Notes: generated by a model not told the origin, from the letters alone. 64,000 nt of DNA from Actinomucor elegans (GCA_026027325.1 JAMSLZ010000002.1:3639541-3703540); one strand, 5' to 3'; numbered from the stretch's first letter, positions 41,888 through 53,879 are shown. Numbers and translations are program-made.

Positions 41888-42071
41888 GATATAAGATTAT
41901 GACAGGGTTAACATTATAGTTAGAAATATGAAAAAAAGAGAGTAAAATTTTAATAACTAATAAGCACAAAAGGATATATACTGTTTGAAATATATAGAAG
42001 AACATTTAGTATTACAGAAATATGTTCAAAATAGTACAATATATAAAAAAATTAGGAAATAATAGATTTTT

Positions 42072-42350
42072 TTGAATACAAATAATAATATAAATAAATT
42101 TTATTCTAAAATAGAACAAGTAACCAACATTTTATTTATGGATAAAAAGGCAACATTATATTTATGCCTTGATTTTTTAGGAAAGTTAAAAATATTAAGT
42201 AGTTGTAAATGTTTATCTTGTCCTATTTTTAGACTTCCATTGCGTTTAATCACATTGAGAAATCTAAAAACAACTTCCTTGGCATCTAATTCTTGGCATG
42301 ATATTTTGGAAAATATAAAAGTATCTATAATATTTGAGAATTATTTTTAA
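42072..42350 (+). CDS. Small Cys-containing ORF of element Bm
   Basis: Identical to the ORF in B1 (CKCLSC cluster; apparent TTG start; T7-TGA break upstream). Confidence 0.33.
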   Translation: MNTNNNINKFYSKIEQVTNILFMDKKATLYLCLDFLGKLKILSSCKCLSCPIFRLPLRLITLRNLKTTSLASNSWHDILENIKVSIIFENYF

Positions 42351-42372
42351 AATAACATCAATATTATATTTA

Positions 42373-42741
42373 ATGGAAAAAATCTATTATTATGCTGTGG
42401 TTTTAACTCTAAATCCTGAAAAAAAAGATGTCAAGAATAAATCATCCGAAATATTAAACAAGAAAATACTGCAATGGGTTGGAAATATAAAAAATATTGA
42501 TAAAATTTTATATAGTGGTCCTTTCTATGATGTTGGTGAAAACAATACAAATATCCATGCCAATTTAGTGATAAAAACAATTTTAGATGATAACGAAAAA
42601 GTTAGAAATGAATATTTCAAATCCTGGTGTTTAAGAAAAGGATATGTTAGTATTAAAGAAATTTATAATTTTAAATCATGGTTAGATTATGCAAAAAGAA
42701 ATCATAAGTTCTTGGAAAATATAGAAAATATTAAAAATTGA
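42373..42741 (+). CDS. Putative HUH (CRESS Rep-like) endonuclease, element Bm
   Basis: 122 aa, identical to the B1 protein. Not affected by the Gypsy-G insertion. Confidence 0.45.
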   Translation: MEKIYYYAVVLTLNPEKKDVKNKSSEILNKKILQWVGNIKNIDKILYSGPFYDVGENNTNIHANLVIKTILDDNEKVRNEYFKSWCLRKGYVSIKEIYNFKSWLDYAKRNHKFLENIENIKN

Positions 42742-44042
42742 ATTTTCATATATAAATAAAAGTTTATTAAATATAGAAAATATTAAAAATTGAATTTCTC
42801 TTTATATAAAAATACATCATTTTATTTGTTTATGAACACTCATATAGACTTATTAATTGAAAATGAATACAGAAATATTTACAATAGGTATTGGAAATTT
42901 ATGAAAAATGAATATATATATAAAGTTGAATTGAAATATCATAGATCTAAAATAACGAGTATACCAAATATTGATAGAATTAAAAAAAATATATATATTA
43001 AATTAGGAAGTATTGCTCCATTTGTATTTTTGACAGATTTATGTAACAATATAAAACTACCAGGTCCATATATAACAGCAGATAAAGTATTGATATTATT
43101 AGAACATTTATTAAATGGAAAATCTATAAATGAAATGGAAATGTATATTCCATCTACTAGTTTTTATAAATTATATCAATCATTATATATAAATAATTAT
43201 GATTTATTGGAAAAATGGATAAATAATAAATTAGAAAAATGTTTTTCTACACATACATTGAGATTACTTTGTGCTAAGAAATTTAATCCAATGATGTTAG
43301 ATAATGTAACATTACTAATTGATGGTCACCATAATCGTATAACATATCAAGATATTAATCTAGATAAAAAAGAGTTATTCTCGTATAAATTAAAAAGAAA
43401 TGGATTAAATACACAATTTATTATAGATATTAATAGAATATGTGTTTATATATCTGATTCCTTACCTTGTAGAAATAATACTGATGATAAAATGCTTTTA
43501 GACATAAATATCAATAAGTTTTATAATGAAATAGATTGTATATGTTTTGATGGATTATATGAAAACACAGTAAAAGAATTTATAGAAAAATTTAGTAATA
43601 TTGGATTTAATATATCCTTGAAAAATTTTTGCTATCCTATAAAAAAAGATAAAGGAGTTGAATTAACCATAGATGAAAAAAAATTCAATGAAGAATTAGG
43701 TGGATTAAGGTCAAAAATAGAAAAATATTTTGCAGAATTAGGTAGTATTTTTAAAAGATTTAGTGGACAAAATAAGATTAGAATAACAGATAATAAGACA
43801 TATAATATACAGCTAAAATTAGCAATAGTATTACTGAACATAAAATATTTTACAGAGTTATTTGGAATTGAAGAAAATGCCCATTACAACAAATGGCTAA
43901 ATGATAATTTTGATTATTATTATAAAAATAATATTGAAATGAATAAAGAAGTAACATTAAAAACACAATATAAAATAGAAAATATCGTTGATATAAAATC
44001 ATTACAAAATCAATTTTTAAATAATTTAAATATAAATGAAGT

Positions 44043-44548
44043 TGTTGTAAAGGTGGTAGATAAAGATTTTGGAAGATAGAAATACTCTTAAAACTGTGGA
44101 TAGTTTTTTATTAGAGATCAAGAATTGATTAACTGGTCAAAAGGTGATAAAACGCATCTCTTATATACTTTTTCTCGGTCGGTACTTGATTCTAAATTCA
44201 TATTACGATTTGCCAGGAACAAGGTTGGACTGCGTATAAAGAAGACCAGGGATAATAACCAAATGAGCGGACCAAGATTAGCGGCGAGGAGTGTCGGGAT
44301 CAATATATCCAAAGGTAATAGTATTGAATGTAATATTTGGTGTGAGAGATAGTATTTATCAATTAGCGTCTACTTGCTCAGAGTGATATATAAATAAAGA
44401 TATTTTAACATAATCAAATACAGTCATTTACATTCTGGTTCTTGGTAATAATGCTTTATACACTTCTGCAGCTATATATAAGGATATCTATACGATTTTC
44501 TATCTGTACAGTATTCTCTTATTAATATAATTATGAGCGTTTACAACA
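44043..44548 (-). repeat. 3' LTR of Gypsy-G
   Basis: 506 bp. 44549-44731 is the 3' untranslated region and holds no other feature. Confidence 0.94.
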
Positions 44549-44731
44549 TTATCCTCCACCAGAATCAAACAAACTTGTATTGATTCGGCAAGTGCGTCAG
44601 TTCCACCAAATAGTACATTCATGCGGCTGAGTTTTGATTAACACGCTCAGGTATACCTCCTTTTACGCACCAATTCAGGGTCTTTTCTTGCATCGTGGCT
44701 TTTCTTGGTTCTTGTTTCATAACTTGCCTAC

Positions 44732-47700
44732 TTATTCTATCTTTCTTTTCTTGTTTGAACGTCTATTCAGTATTCTCTCTTCTCTACTCGTAGTGGCTGC
44801 AATATTTGCTCTTTTGTTTTTCGACATCTCGATCGCTACATTTGACATCTCATTCCCATTGCATTTAGGAATCTTGGAAGTTCCAACTTTTTTGCGTCTG
44901 TTAGGTTCAGAGTTTTGAATTGACTGTTCGACTCTAGTTTGCTCTAAACGTCGTAATTCTCTTTGCTTATTCCAGTACCGTTGAATGATAGTTGGATCGG
45001 TGAAATCACTTGCTTTTTGCCAAGTATTTTCTTTCTCAGAATAACCTTTCCACTTAATCAAGTATTCTCGATGACCTTCTTCACCTCGATGATCACGGAT
45101 ACCTTCGACTTCGTAGTATTCTTCTTCGATACTAGACTCATCCAGGGTAACTACTTTCAATTCCGACGGTACATAGTTTCGGGATAATAATTCATTCTGT
45201 TCATCCTTTAGTTCATACGATCCACCAGTATTTCTTCGAACAACAGTGTAAGGTCCCTCATAAATCGGAGCTAACTTACTAGATCGATTCTGTAATCTGA
45301 TCATGACATGCGTTCCAACTGGAATGTCGACAAGAACACTCTTTTGATTGAACTTTTTGTTATATTCCTCATTTATCTTCTGAGTTCTTTCGAGGATGGC
45401 TGGGAATACGATCTTATCCATGTAATCTACGCGTTCTTCCAACTCTCGCATGGTCATAGACTCAATGGGTAGTTTGAACTTCTTCTCGTTCCCGTAGTCA
45501 TCAGGTAAGTTGACTCTACGTGCAAACATCAAGGAGAAGGGAGAACTCATAGTTTTTGCTTTAATGTGTCGGTTCATGCAGAGCTGTATGATAGGAAGAT
45601 AATACGCCCAACTATGACTGTCTGACTTCATCATTTTTCTTAACGTGTTAGTTGCGGTACGAACTGCATTTTCCGCTGCTCCATTTGCTCGAGGATGATA
45701 TGGCGTAGTGTATCTTCTATCAATTCCTAGGTTCTTCGAAATACTGTTCATCACAGCATTCTTGAACTCTAGACCATTATCAGACTGGCAAATACGTGGA
45801 ACACCAAAATCACCATAGACTTTGACCAACTCTTTTGCAACAGTATCGGATTGTTTGTTCTTCAGAGGTCTGAGAATAACGAATTTCGAACAAATATCTG
45901 TTATAACCAACATGTAAACATATCCTTCTTCAGTTACGTCAAAAGGTCCAGCCAAGTCGATAGCAATATGATCAAATGGTCGGTTGGCTACAACATTAGA
46001 TAATGGGTGATAACCTCTCTTACTGATGTTGTGCTTTTGACATTCAACACACGAACTAACAATGTCTTTTGCTTCTGCGTAGATATTCGCCCAATGGAGA
46101 CCTTGTGAATGTAAATCTCGCACAATTGCTTGCGATCCAAAGTGTCCAAATGCATGCGCTTCTTTCAACAGAGCATCTCTCTCTTCTTCAGGAGGAGTCA
46201 TATAGTCAGTCAGCTCATCTTTTCTTTCAACTAGTTTAGTCGCGAGTACGTTAATCGTTTTATCTCGGCTAAATCGCTTTTTTCTAATGATGGCTTTCTT
46301 TTTAGGGCTTCGTCTGATGATTTTGCTCGTAACACTATCCTCCACCAGTTTGTTTTCATCTTCTAAAGGTGAATACAAACGGCTCAGAATATCAGGCAAT
46401 TTGTTCAATATACCGGGGATGTGCACTACATCAAAATCAAAATCCAGAAGAGTCTCGATCCATCCAATTAACATGGGATTTGCGATCTTTTGCGTATGTA
46501 AGTATACTAGTGCCTTGTGATCTGTAAATACAGTGAACTTTTTGCCCCATATATACTTGCGAAACTTCAGTAATGCTAACACGACTGCATACAATTCTCT
46601 TTTAGTAGTGCTCCAACGGCGTTGTGAAGGTGACAAGGAGCTCGATACAAATCCTATGTAAAGATCTTGGCCGGCCTCATTCTTTTGAAACAACACTGCC
46701 GCGACACCATAAAGTGATGCGTCTGTAGCTACGTAAAACTGTTTTGACAAATCCGGATAATGCAGCATCATCTTCGACTGCAAAATCTCTTTGATAGTTT
46801 CAAAGCTCTTAGTGTGACGATCGGTCCACAGCTCTTCCACATTCTCTGCATTCACTAAACTGGTGAGTGGTTCTGCTACTCTGGAAATCATCGGAACGAA
46901 TTCTCTCAGGTAATTGACCAAACCCATAAATTGCTGGATGTGTTTCTTATTTTTATTTGGAAGTGGCCACTTTGAAACATTGGTAAGTTTTGATTGATCC
47001 ACACGAACTCCTGAAGCGTCCACTACAAATCCCAACATACGAACTGAATGTTGAAACCATGAACACTTGGATTCTTTCAGGATTAAATTTGCGGAATTTA
47101 ATCTGTCAATCACAAACTTTACATCTTTTGCATGCTGTTCGATACTTTCACTGGCAACAATACAGTCATCCACGAAGTTCTGAACGCAATCAATACCTTC
47201 AAACAAGGTTGCCATGACCTTTTGAAATTGCGAGGTTAGCATTTTCACTCCAAAGCACGCTTTTTGAAAGGAAAAGCCATTGCCATTATAAGTAAACGAT
47301 AACTTGTGTACATCCTCGGGTGCCACTTTGAATCGATGATATGCATTCGACAAATCCAAAGTTGTAAACACTTTTTTACCGGCCAAGTTATCAAAGATAT
47401 CCTTAACCAAAGGTACGGGAAAATTGAATGTTGGAGGTAGAATTTGATTCAACGATCTCACATCTAAACACGCTCTATGGCTCACAATCTCACCATCTTT
47501 GTTACGTTTAGGAACAAGCAGTAATGGACTGTTGAATGACGTGTTTACTCGGGATCGAATGATTGTACCTGTTTCCAACCATTCTTTTATTTGCTTATCG
47601 AGAACTGGTCTTAATGCATAAGGGATGGGGTATTGACGTCTATACGCCGTTGCACCCTCTTTCGTAGGTAATCGAACAATGGATTCAGGCAAAGGACATG

Positions 47701-49657
47701 AAGATGTTATGGGTATGCTCTGATTAATCTCTAGTGATTCTTTAATTATACTCATGAACTCTGCTCTTTGCTCAGGCGTACCAGCAGGCGAATTGTCAGG
47801 TTCATGTTTTCTTTCACGTTCAATGTTCAAGTTTTCAAAAATAGCTTCATCACTCAAGGCAGCGTCAGAATGTGCATGATCATCTTTGATGCGAAAAGCC
47901 ACTCCAGTTAATCCGATATTCATTTTGGGAAGAATATCTGTGCCAAGAAGAATATCAAACTCGAATCCGTCGTTAAAGTTCATTACTTCAAATGAGTGTT
48001 TGAACTTAATGCCATTTGCATACTTTATTTCCAAAGGATCGGTGATACCAATTCTCTTTGCAGTATTTTGATGAGACAAGAAATTATAAGAACCAGGTAA
48101 TTTATGTACTTTATTTATATGAAGTTTATTCTTCAAAGAAGACAAACTAACAAAGCTACAACTACTTCCTGTATCTACGCGTCCCAGGAGACGTTCAGAC
48201 TCTACAATCAACGGTGTACATAAATTAAATGCGTCATTAGCCTTTAATTTGTCACTCTTCTTGTTCTCATTCAGGTACTTACATTGATAGCTCTGATTCT
48301 CAATCTCGGAGTCGGCCATCTCCAAGTCCTCTTGAACTTGCTGCTCAATTGACTTCTCACTCGAGGAAGCCGCAGGCATCACAGCCAAGACAGTACTGCT
48401 ACTACTGCTTTCAGCAGCACCACAACGATGACCAGGACGCCATGGAGACACACCACAAGTCCAACACTCTTTACCCTTCGCCTTCTTCACAGAAGGAGGG
48501 CGTTCAGCTCTTCTCTTAGCGAGAAAACAATCCTTGGTGTCATGGGTCGCATTGTTACCATGATGGATGCACGAAAAGGGTTTCGCCACCTTACTCGCCT
48601 TTTGCACCCGACGAGCTGCATTCTTGTGATGATGGTGATAGGGGGCCTTTTCTTTGCGTCGCTCAACAACAGGCGCACCAGGAAGAAGAGAAACAGCCTC
48701 ATTATACGACGTATGGTCGTCACCAAGAATATCACGACCAATCTGTGCGATTTGATCGACAGTGTATTCAGCATTCTCACCAGAAGATCCAGCCTTCACT
48801 GAATTCATTGCAACTCTGATCAGCGTCTGAACAGGTTTAGTCAGCGAGGCCAAAAAACGATCAGCTACTCTAGGACACTCTCTAGGTAGGCCTGCATCAA
48901 ACATTGCTGTTTGAAAACGCTTAGCATAGTCGCCCACCGACTCATTGTTTTCCATTACCATGGTAAACACAAGGTCAGTATATCTTCTCAACACAAGGGA
49001 AGAACCGTGCTGCTTCTTAAACTCTCTACGAGCATCTGCCCATAGGGTACAACCTCTACTCAGCTCATCTTTCACCCATGCTTTATCGCCATGGGGAAGG
49101 CAAAGGGGTAAGAAGTTCTTCCACACCTCATCAATGGACATGGAAGAAGACTCAACTACATCCTCAAATTCTCTCAAAAAATGCTCAACAGACTCGAAGG
49201 CTTCGTAACCTGGAAAAGGTTTGACAGCCGAGGTCAAGAGTTGGAACTTGGGCAAGTCGCGACGATTCAATGTCAAACCAGTAGGTGGCTTAACACGATC
49301 AACCTCACCGATCAATGAACTGCACTCTTGGATCTCACGGAGCATCCTCTTGGAGCGTTCAAGGGCCAACAAGGCTTCATCAGCCGCTACGTCATCTCTG
49401 ACTACACGAGCACGACTAAACGCTTGAAGGTATCGGGTAATATCTGCACGGAGCCCGGCGATATTTGTGTCAATCAGTTGTGGGTCAGTCATGTCAGCAA
49501 CAGCATGCTCAGCCGACTCAGACAACAAAGAACTAGCACCAGGAGACTTGATAAACTCATCAAGGTTGCTTGACAAGGTCGATTCATCAAACATGGGGGT
49601 GTCAGGGTTAACACCACAGTTGGCAGAAGAAGAACCAGAAACGTTGTTGGAAGCCAT
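44732..49657 (-). CDS. Gypsy-G gag-pol polyprotein (1641 aa)
   Basis: One uninterrupted frame from ATG (49655-49657), 46 bp inside the 5' LTR. Gag has a capsid-like region and variant zinc knuckle (CWTCGVSPWRPGHRC, ~400). Protease DTG (LGRVDTGSSCSF, ~495). RT has FVDD in place of the common YXDD (VQNFVDDCIVA, ~829). RNase H TDASLYG (~980). Integrase: zinc finger (HAFGHFGSQ..CVECQKH) and D/D/E (AIDLAGPF ~1234, QSDNGLEF ~1292, AAENAVR ~1327). Chromodomain ~1512-1560 (YYEVEGIRDHRGEEG..YLIKWKGYSEKENTW), then a strongly basic tail (NRRSNKKRK). Phe at the first RT position occurs in some retroelements and need not inactivate it. It is related to Gypsy-2 and more distantly to Gypsy-1. Confidence 0.95.
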   Translation of the reverse strand: MASNNVSGSSSANCGVNPDTPMFDESTLSSNLDEFIKSPGASSLLSESAEHAVADMTDPQLIDTNIAGLRADITRYLQAFSRARVVRDDVAADEALLALERSKRMLREIQECSSLIGEVDRVKPPTGLTLNRRDLPKFQLLTSAVKPFPGYEAFESVEHFLREFEDVVESSSMSIDEVWKNFLPLCLPHGDKAWVKDELSRGCTLWADARREFKKQHGSSLVLRRYTDLVFTMVMENNESVGDYAKRFQTAMFDAGLPRECPRVADRFLASLTKPVQTLIRVAMNSVKAGSSGENAEYTVDQIAQIGRDILGDDHTSYNEAVSLLPGAPVVERRKEKAPYHHHHKNAARRVQKASKVAKPFSCIHHGNNATHDTKDCFLAKRRAERPPSVKKAKGKECWTCGVSPWRPGHRCGAAESSSSSTVLAVMPAASSSEKSIEQQVQEDLEMADSEIENQSYQCKYLNENKKSDKLKANDAFNLCTPLIVESERLLGRVDTGSSCSFVSLSSLKNKLHINKVHKLPGSYNFLSHQNTAKRIGITDPLEIKYANGIKFKHSFEVMNFNDGFEFDILLGTDILPKMNIGLTGVAFRIKDDHAHSDAALSDEAIFENLNIERERKHEPDNSPAGTPEQRAEFMSIIKESLEINQSIPITSSCPLPESIVRLPTKEGATAYRRQYPIPYALRPVLDKQIKEWLETGTIIRSRVNTSFNSPLLLVPKRNKDGEIVSHRACLDVRSLNQILPPTFNFPVPLVKDIFDNLAGKKVFTTLDLSNAYHRFKVAPEDVHKLSFTYNGNGFSFQKACFGVKMLTSQFQKVMATLFEGIDCVQNFVDDCIVASESIEQHAKDVKFVIDRLNSANLILKESKCSWFQHSVRMLGFVVDASGVRVDQSKLTNVSKWPLPNKNKKHIQQFMGLVNYLREFVPMISRVAEPLTSLVNAENVEELWTDRHTKSFETIKEILQSKMMLHYPDLSKQFYVATDASLYGVAAVLFQKNEAGQDLYIGFVSSSLSPSQRRWSTTKRELYAVVLALLKFRKYIWGKKFTVFTDHKALVYLHTQKIANPMLIGWIETLLDFDFDVVHIPGILNKLPDILSRLYSPLEDENKLVEDSVTSKIIRRSPKKKAIIRKKRFSRDKTINVLATKLVERKDELTDYMTPPEEERDALLKEAHAFGHFGSQAIVRDLHSQGLHWANIYAEAKDIVSSCVECQKHNISKRGYHPLSNVVANRPFDHIAIDLAGPFDVTEEGYVYMLVITDICSKFVILRPLKNKQSDTVAKELVKVYGDFGVPRICQSDNGLEFKNAVMNSISKNLGIDRRYTTPYHPRANGAAENAVRTATNTLRKMMKSDSHSWAYYLPIIQLCMNRHIKAKTMSSPFSLMFARRVNLPDDYGNEKKFKLPIESMTMRELEERVDYMDKIVFPAILERTQKINEEYNKKFNQKSVLVDIPVGTHVMIRLQNRSSKLAPIYEGPYTVVRRNTGGSYELKDEQNELLSRNYVPSELKVVTLDESSIEEEYYEVEGIRDHRGEEGHREYLIKWKGYSEKENTWQKASDFTDPTIIQRYWNKQRELRRLEQTRVEQSIQNSEPNRRKKVGTSKIPKCNGNEMSNVAIEMSKNKRANIAATTSREERILNRRSNKKRKIE

Positions 49658-49702
49658 ATCGATAAAAGTAAGGAAAATAGGACAGTAATTAAAAGTAAAA
49701 AA

Positions 49703-50208
49703 TGTTGTAAAGGTGGTAGATAAAGATTTTGGAAGATAGAAATACTTTTAAAACTGTGGATAGTTTTTTATTAGAGATCAAGAATTGATTAACTGGTCAA
49801 AAGGTGATAAAACGCATCTCTTATATACTTTTTCTCGGTCGGTACTTGATTCTAAATTCATATTACGATTTGCCAGGAACAAGGTTGGACTGCGTATAAA
49901 GAAGACCAGGGATAATAACCAAATGAGCGGACCAAGATTAGCGGCGAGGAGTGTCGGGATCAATATATCCAAAGGTAATAGTATTGAATGTAATATTTGG
50001 TGTGAGAGATAGTATTTATCAATTAGCGTCTACTTGCTCAGAGTGATATATAAATAAAGATATTTTAACATAATCAAATACAGTCATTTACATTCTGGTT
50101 CTTGGTAATAATGCTTTATACACTTCTGCAGCTATATATAAGGATATCTATACGATTTTCTATCTGTACAGTATTCTCTTATTAATATAATTATGAGCGT
50201 TTACAACA
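49703..50208 (-). repeat. 5' LTR of Gypsy-G
   Basis: 506 bp; promoter presumed inside (TATATATAGCTGC on the coding strand). The leader 49658-49702 starts TTTTTTACTTTT with no clear tRNA primer site. Confidence 0.94.
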
Positions 50209-51310
50209 GAAGTGAATATAGATATTATGGATCAAATGGAGGAAGATATCACTAGTAATAATGATCAAAATATATATGAAATACAATATATAATTAAACA
50301 CAAAAAAGTAAAGAACTTATATGAATATTTTGTAAAATGGAAAAAGTATGGTAAAGAACATAATTCATGGGTAAAAGAAAAAGATTTTACATCACATGAT
50401 ACTATTTTGAATTATTGGAAATCAATAGAAAATAATTAATCAATTAATAAGAAGAACATTTAGTATTACAGAAATATGTTCAAAATAGTACAATATATAA
50501 AAAAATTAGGAAATAATAGATTTTTTTGAATACAAATAATAATATAAATAAATTTTATTCTAAAATAGAACAAGTAACCAACATTTTATTTATGGATAAA
50601 AAGGCAACATTATATTTATGCCTTGATTTTTTAGGAAAGTTAAAAATATTAAGTAGTTGTAAATGTTTATCTTAGGTATTTACTCATGGGCATATTTTTG
50701 GCTGCTGTGATGTTCTCTGGATATGTGTACCCATTTAAATGGCTATTTCCAATTTTTAAAACGGCTAGAAATATTTGGAATGCCGGAGACATATTGTATA
50801 ACCACATTCTATTGCACCCGGTCATCCACTAACCCAGAACCTGTACGAGTAATTGTACAACAATTGCGAGTATCTGTATGACCTCCAGTGTATAAAGCAT
50901 TATTACCAAGAACCAGAATGTAAATGACTGTATTTGATTATGTTAAAATATCTTTATTTATATATCACTCTGAGCAAGTAGACGCTAATTGATAAATACT
51001 ATCTCTCACACCAAATATTACATTCAATACTATTACCTTTGGATATATTGATCCCGACACTCCTCGCCGCTAATCTTGGTCCGCTCATTTGGTTATTATC
51101 CCTGGTCTTCTTTATACGCAGTCCAACCTTGTTCCTGGCAAATCGTAATATGAATTTAGAATCAAGTACCGATCGAGAAAAAGTATATAAGAGATGCGTT
51201 TTATCACCTTTTGACCAGTTAATCAATTCTTGATCGATAATAAAAAAAACTATCCACAGTTTTAAAAGTATTTCTATCTTCCAAAATCTCCATCTACCAC
51301 CTTTACAACA

Positions 51311-52141
51311 GGATGTAACTTGACGTGGTGATGACAACAGCTGATTACGAGCTTTGGCTCTGGCAAAGAGACGATTGTCGATGTCGATAGCGGTTCTGAC
51401 GAGTTCATCGAGGTCTTTTATGGTGTTTCTACGAGCGAGTTCATCCTTGATTGATTCTTTTAGGTCGAGCACGTACTGGGATACCAATGCGTCGTTATTC
51501 CAAGACAATAACAGGGCTAAACGGCGAAATTCGGTGGAGTAGGTGGCACAAGATTGGGTCTGTCTAAGGGCTCTAATGCTAGATTCAGCATTGGCGATAG
51601 GGTTCGAATCACCGAAGGCGCTTGAGATAGTATTTTTAAATAAGGTATAATCGCAAAGAATAGGGGGCTTCTCAGCATTTGGATTGGCATCAAAATCTTT
51701 CAGGAATGACTGTACGTAAGATAACGCGTTTTTCTCTAAGAGTCCTATGGCAAACAGGATCTTGGCCTCGTCTGAGGAAAACTTGATTGTATCTGCAGCA
51801 TATACCACAGACAACGAGAGGAAAAAGGAAGAGCATTGACTGGGATCACCACTGAATGGTGTCGGGGGCTTAACCTTGATCGAGAAAGGTGTGGAACTAG
51901 GAGTGGGAGCGACCGGGTCAGTGATCGGTCCATCATTCTGAAGGTTATTTATTCTTGAGTCAATATACGTCTTGATTTCAACACCAAGATTATTGACTAG
52001 GCTTCTGCATTCTTCCAATAGCTGTATCCTGGTCTTTTCAAACTCCAAAGGAAGGGATGTTTGAATAGCATTGATGCTATTGGCAAGGTCATCAATAGTG
52101 GCAGTGAGTTGTTCGATAGATAACATAGGGTTACTTGACAT
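51311..52141 (-). pseudogene. Gypsy-4 gag relic (distal copy)
   Basis: Same ORF as 37650-38480, no change seen at the protein level. Preceded on the left by the truncated LTR-G at 50887-51310. Confidence 0.75.
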
Positions 52142-52941
52142 TGGATTAAGGCTTTCAAGTCTCGGGGAATGTTAAAAAAAATGGTTCTTGGTTACAGGGT
52201 GCAATGGTTTATCTATCGAGCAACGTTAAAAATAAAAAAAATAAAAATTAGTTTTTAAATTAAATCGTGTTTTTTGTAATTATATTTTTTTTTGTTTAAC
52301 ACTTTTCTATTGTAATTTTTGAAAGTTTGGTAATTAACGTAAAAATAAGAAATTGCAATAATTATGCAAAACTTATAAAGATTAAACTTTTATATTACTT
52401 TTCAATACAATTAAACTTTTTTTTTTCATAATATTTCACACCAGATCGAAACCCTGTTGTGCGACAATTTTTTTCTTTTAAAATTGATTAAAAAGCACGC
52501 CGTAAGTTTTTTAGCAACTTACAACTTGATAAATAAAGAAAACTATATAATTTTAATTTAATAATATGAAAATAATTATAATATATATATTAATTATTAA
52601 TGATATGTAATGTAGCTCATCAAGAGTGTAAGGTTCGTTTGGTCAGTTATAATGTCAGGAACTGGCTAGGATTGGTGAAGTCCTAGAGTTCCGGTTCTAC
52701 CTACAGCGTTGGATGCAATGAGAGTATGAATACTAGATTTGTTTATTGTAAGGTAATAAGAGAAGGTTAAGTATTGGAGCAGGGTAGGTAGAAGAGGATG
52801 TTATAAGTATAACTGACAAGGAGACTGGAAACTGTGAGGGAAGTGTAGGGTATTTATATCCTTTAGGGATTGTAGGTTCAGGGGTCTAAGATAACAATGT
52901 GACTTGGACTGGGACTTGGATCTGGTACTTGAGCTGTAGTC

Positions 52942-53370
52942 TTGAGAGTTCATGACAAGATTAAGCATCATTCCAACGAGCGTATCAACTTTCCAGTTCG
53001 CATTGGGGGTACTACTCCCGGCTCCCACGCGTTATTACAAGCTAACATCGATACTGGTGCGTGTATGAATGTCATCTCAAGCAAGGTTGCCACCAAGTTA
53101 GGACTCTCTATTCGTCAGACGACTGGTCAAAACTTCATCATTGCCAATGGCACAGTGGTCAAATCCCTTGGCGAATGCACAACCAAGATGCGCATCGTCA
53201 ACTGCATCCACCATAGTGAACCCATTACATTTTGGGTAATGGAAACCCCCGTATCTGATGTTATTCTGGGTATGCCATGGCTGTTCAAGCACGACATCAC
53301 CGTCCAAACCAAGAACAAGACCTCCTGGATTAACTGTGACCCATCAATTTGTTGCGAGAATGAACCTATT
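52942..53370 (+). pseudogene. Retroelement aspartic protease fragment (distal copy)
   Basis: Same as 39280-39708 (IDTGACMNVISS, VILGMPWLFKHD), followed at 53371 by LTR-G. Confidence 0.75.
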
Positions 53371-53879
53371 TGTTGTAAAGGTGGTAGATAGAGATTCTTG
53401 GAAGATAGAAATACTTTTAAAACTGTGGATAGTTTTTTATTATAGATCCAGAATTGATTAACTGGTCAAAAGGTGATAAAACGCATCTCTTATATACTTT
53501 TTCACGATCGGCACTTAATTCTAAATTCATATTACGATTTGCCAGGAACAAGGTTGGACTGCGTATAAAGAAGACCAGGGATAATAACCAAATGAGCGGA
53601 CCAAGATTAGCGGCGAGGAGTGTCGGGATCAATATATTCAAAGGTAATAGTATTGGATGTAAAATATTTGGTGTGAGAGATAGTATTTATCAATTAGCGT
53701 CTACTTGCTCAGAGTGATATATAAATAAAGATATTTTAACATAATCAAATACAGTCATTTACATTCTGGTTCTTGGTAATAATGCTTTATACACTTCTGC
53801 AGCTATATATAAGGATATCTATACGATTTTCTATCTGTACAGTATTCTCTTATTAATATAATCATGAGCGTTTACAACA
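53371..53879 (-). mobile_element. Solo LTR-G, older subfamily (distal copy)
   Basis: Duplicate of 39709-40217. Confidence 0.88.

Larger units (their letters stand above)
37011..41996. repeat. Tandem-duplication block, proximal copy (~5 kb)
   Basis: Nearly identical to 50672-55659 (offset 13,661-13,663). By eye the differences are limited to homopolymer length changes (A runs near 38575, T runs near 38630, A run near 41570). Both blocks lie between B elements in the same order. Together with one B element the unit is ~7.5 kb. Confidence 0.93.
44043..50208 (-). mobile_element. Gypsy-G, full-length and apparently intact chromovirus (6.2 kb)
   Basis: 506-bp LTR-G copies at 49703-50208 (5') and 44043-44548 (3') with target duplication GAAGT. 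The LTRs differ by about one base (ATACTCTTAAAA versus ATACTTTTAAAA), and the gag-pol frame is open. Polypurine GGTGGAGGATAA abuts the 3' LTR. This is the source family of all solo LTR-G copies here and the youngest insertion visible. Confidence 0.95.
42832..50439 (+). pseudogene. DDE transposase-chromodomain gene of Bm, split by Gypsy-G
   Basis: Coding segments are 42832-44042 and 50214-50439. The insertion separates the complete DDE core from the chromodomain. The 5' segment reads on into the LTR and stops at 44079, so it might make a transposase lacking the chromodomain. The 3' segment (50212-50439) encodes only the chromodomain. Confidence 0.9.
41997..50671 (+). mobile_element. Element Bm, hybrid B copy split by Gypsy-G
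   Basis: Same ends and ORFs as B1. Its left flank (ATATATA) equals that of B2 and its right flank (TTAGGTATTT) equals that of B1, so it is a recombinant made by crossing over between B1- and B2-type elements. Gypsy-G (44043-50208) interrupts the transposase gene with target duplication GAAGT (44038-44042, 50209-50213). Confidence 0.92.

Noticed and set aside
44125..44352. A 75-codon ORF recurring in every LTR-G copy (MINWSKGDKTHLL..)
   Set aside because: It reads antisense to Gypsy-G within the LTR, and copies are too similar for the open frame to be informative. Some copies have different starts, and nothing indicates translation.
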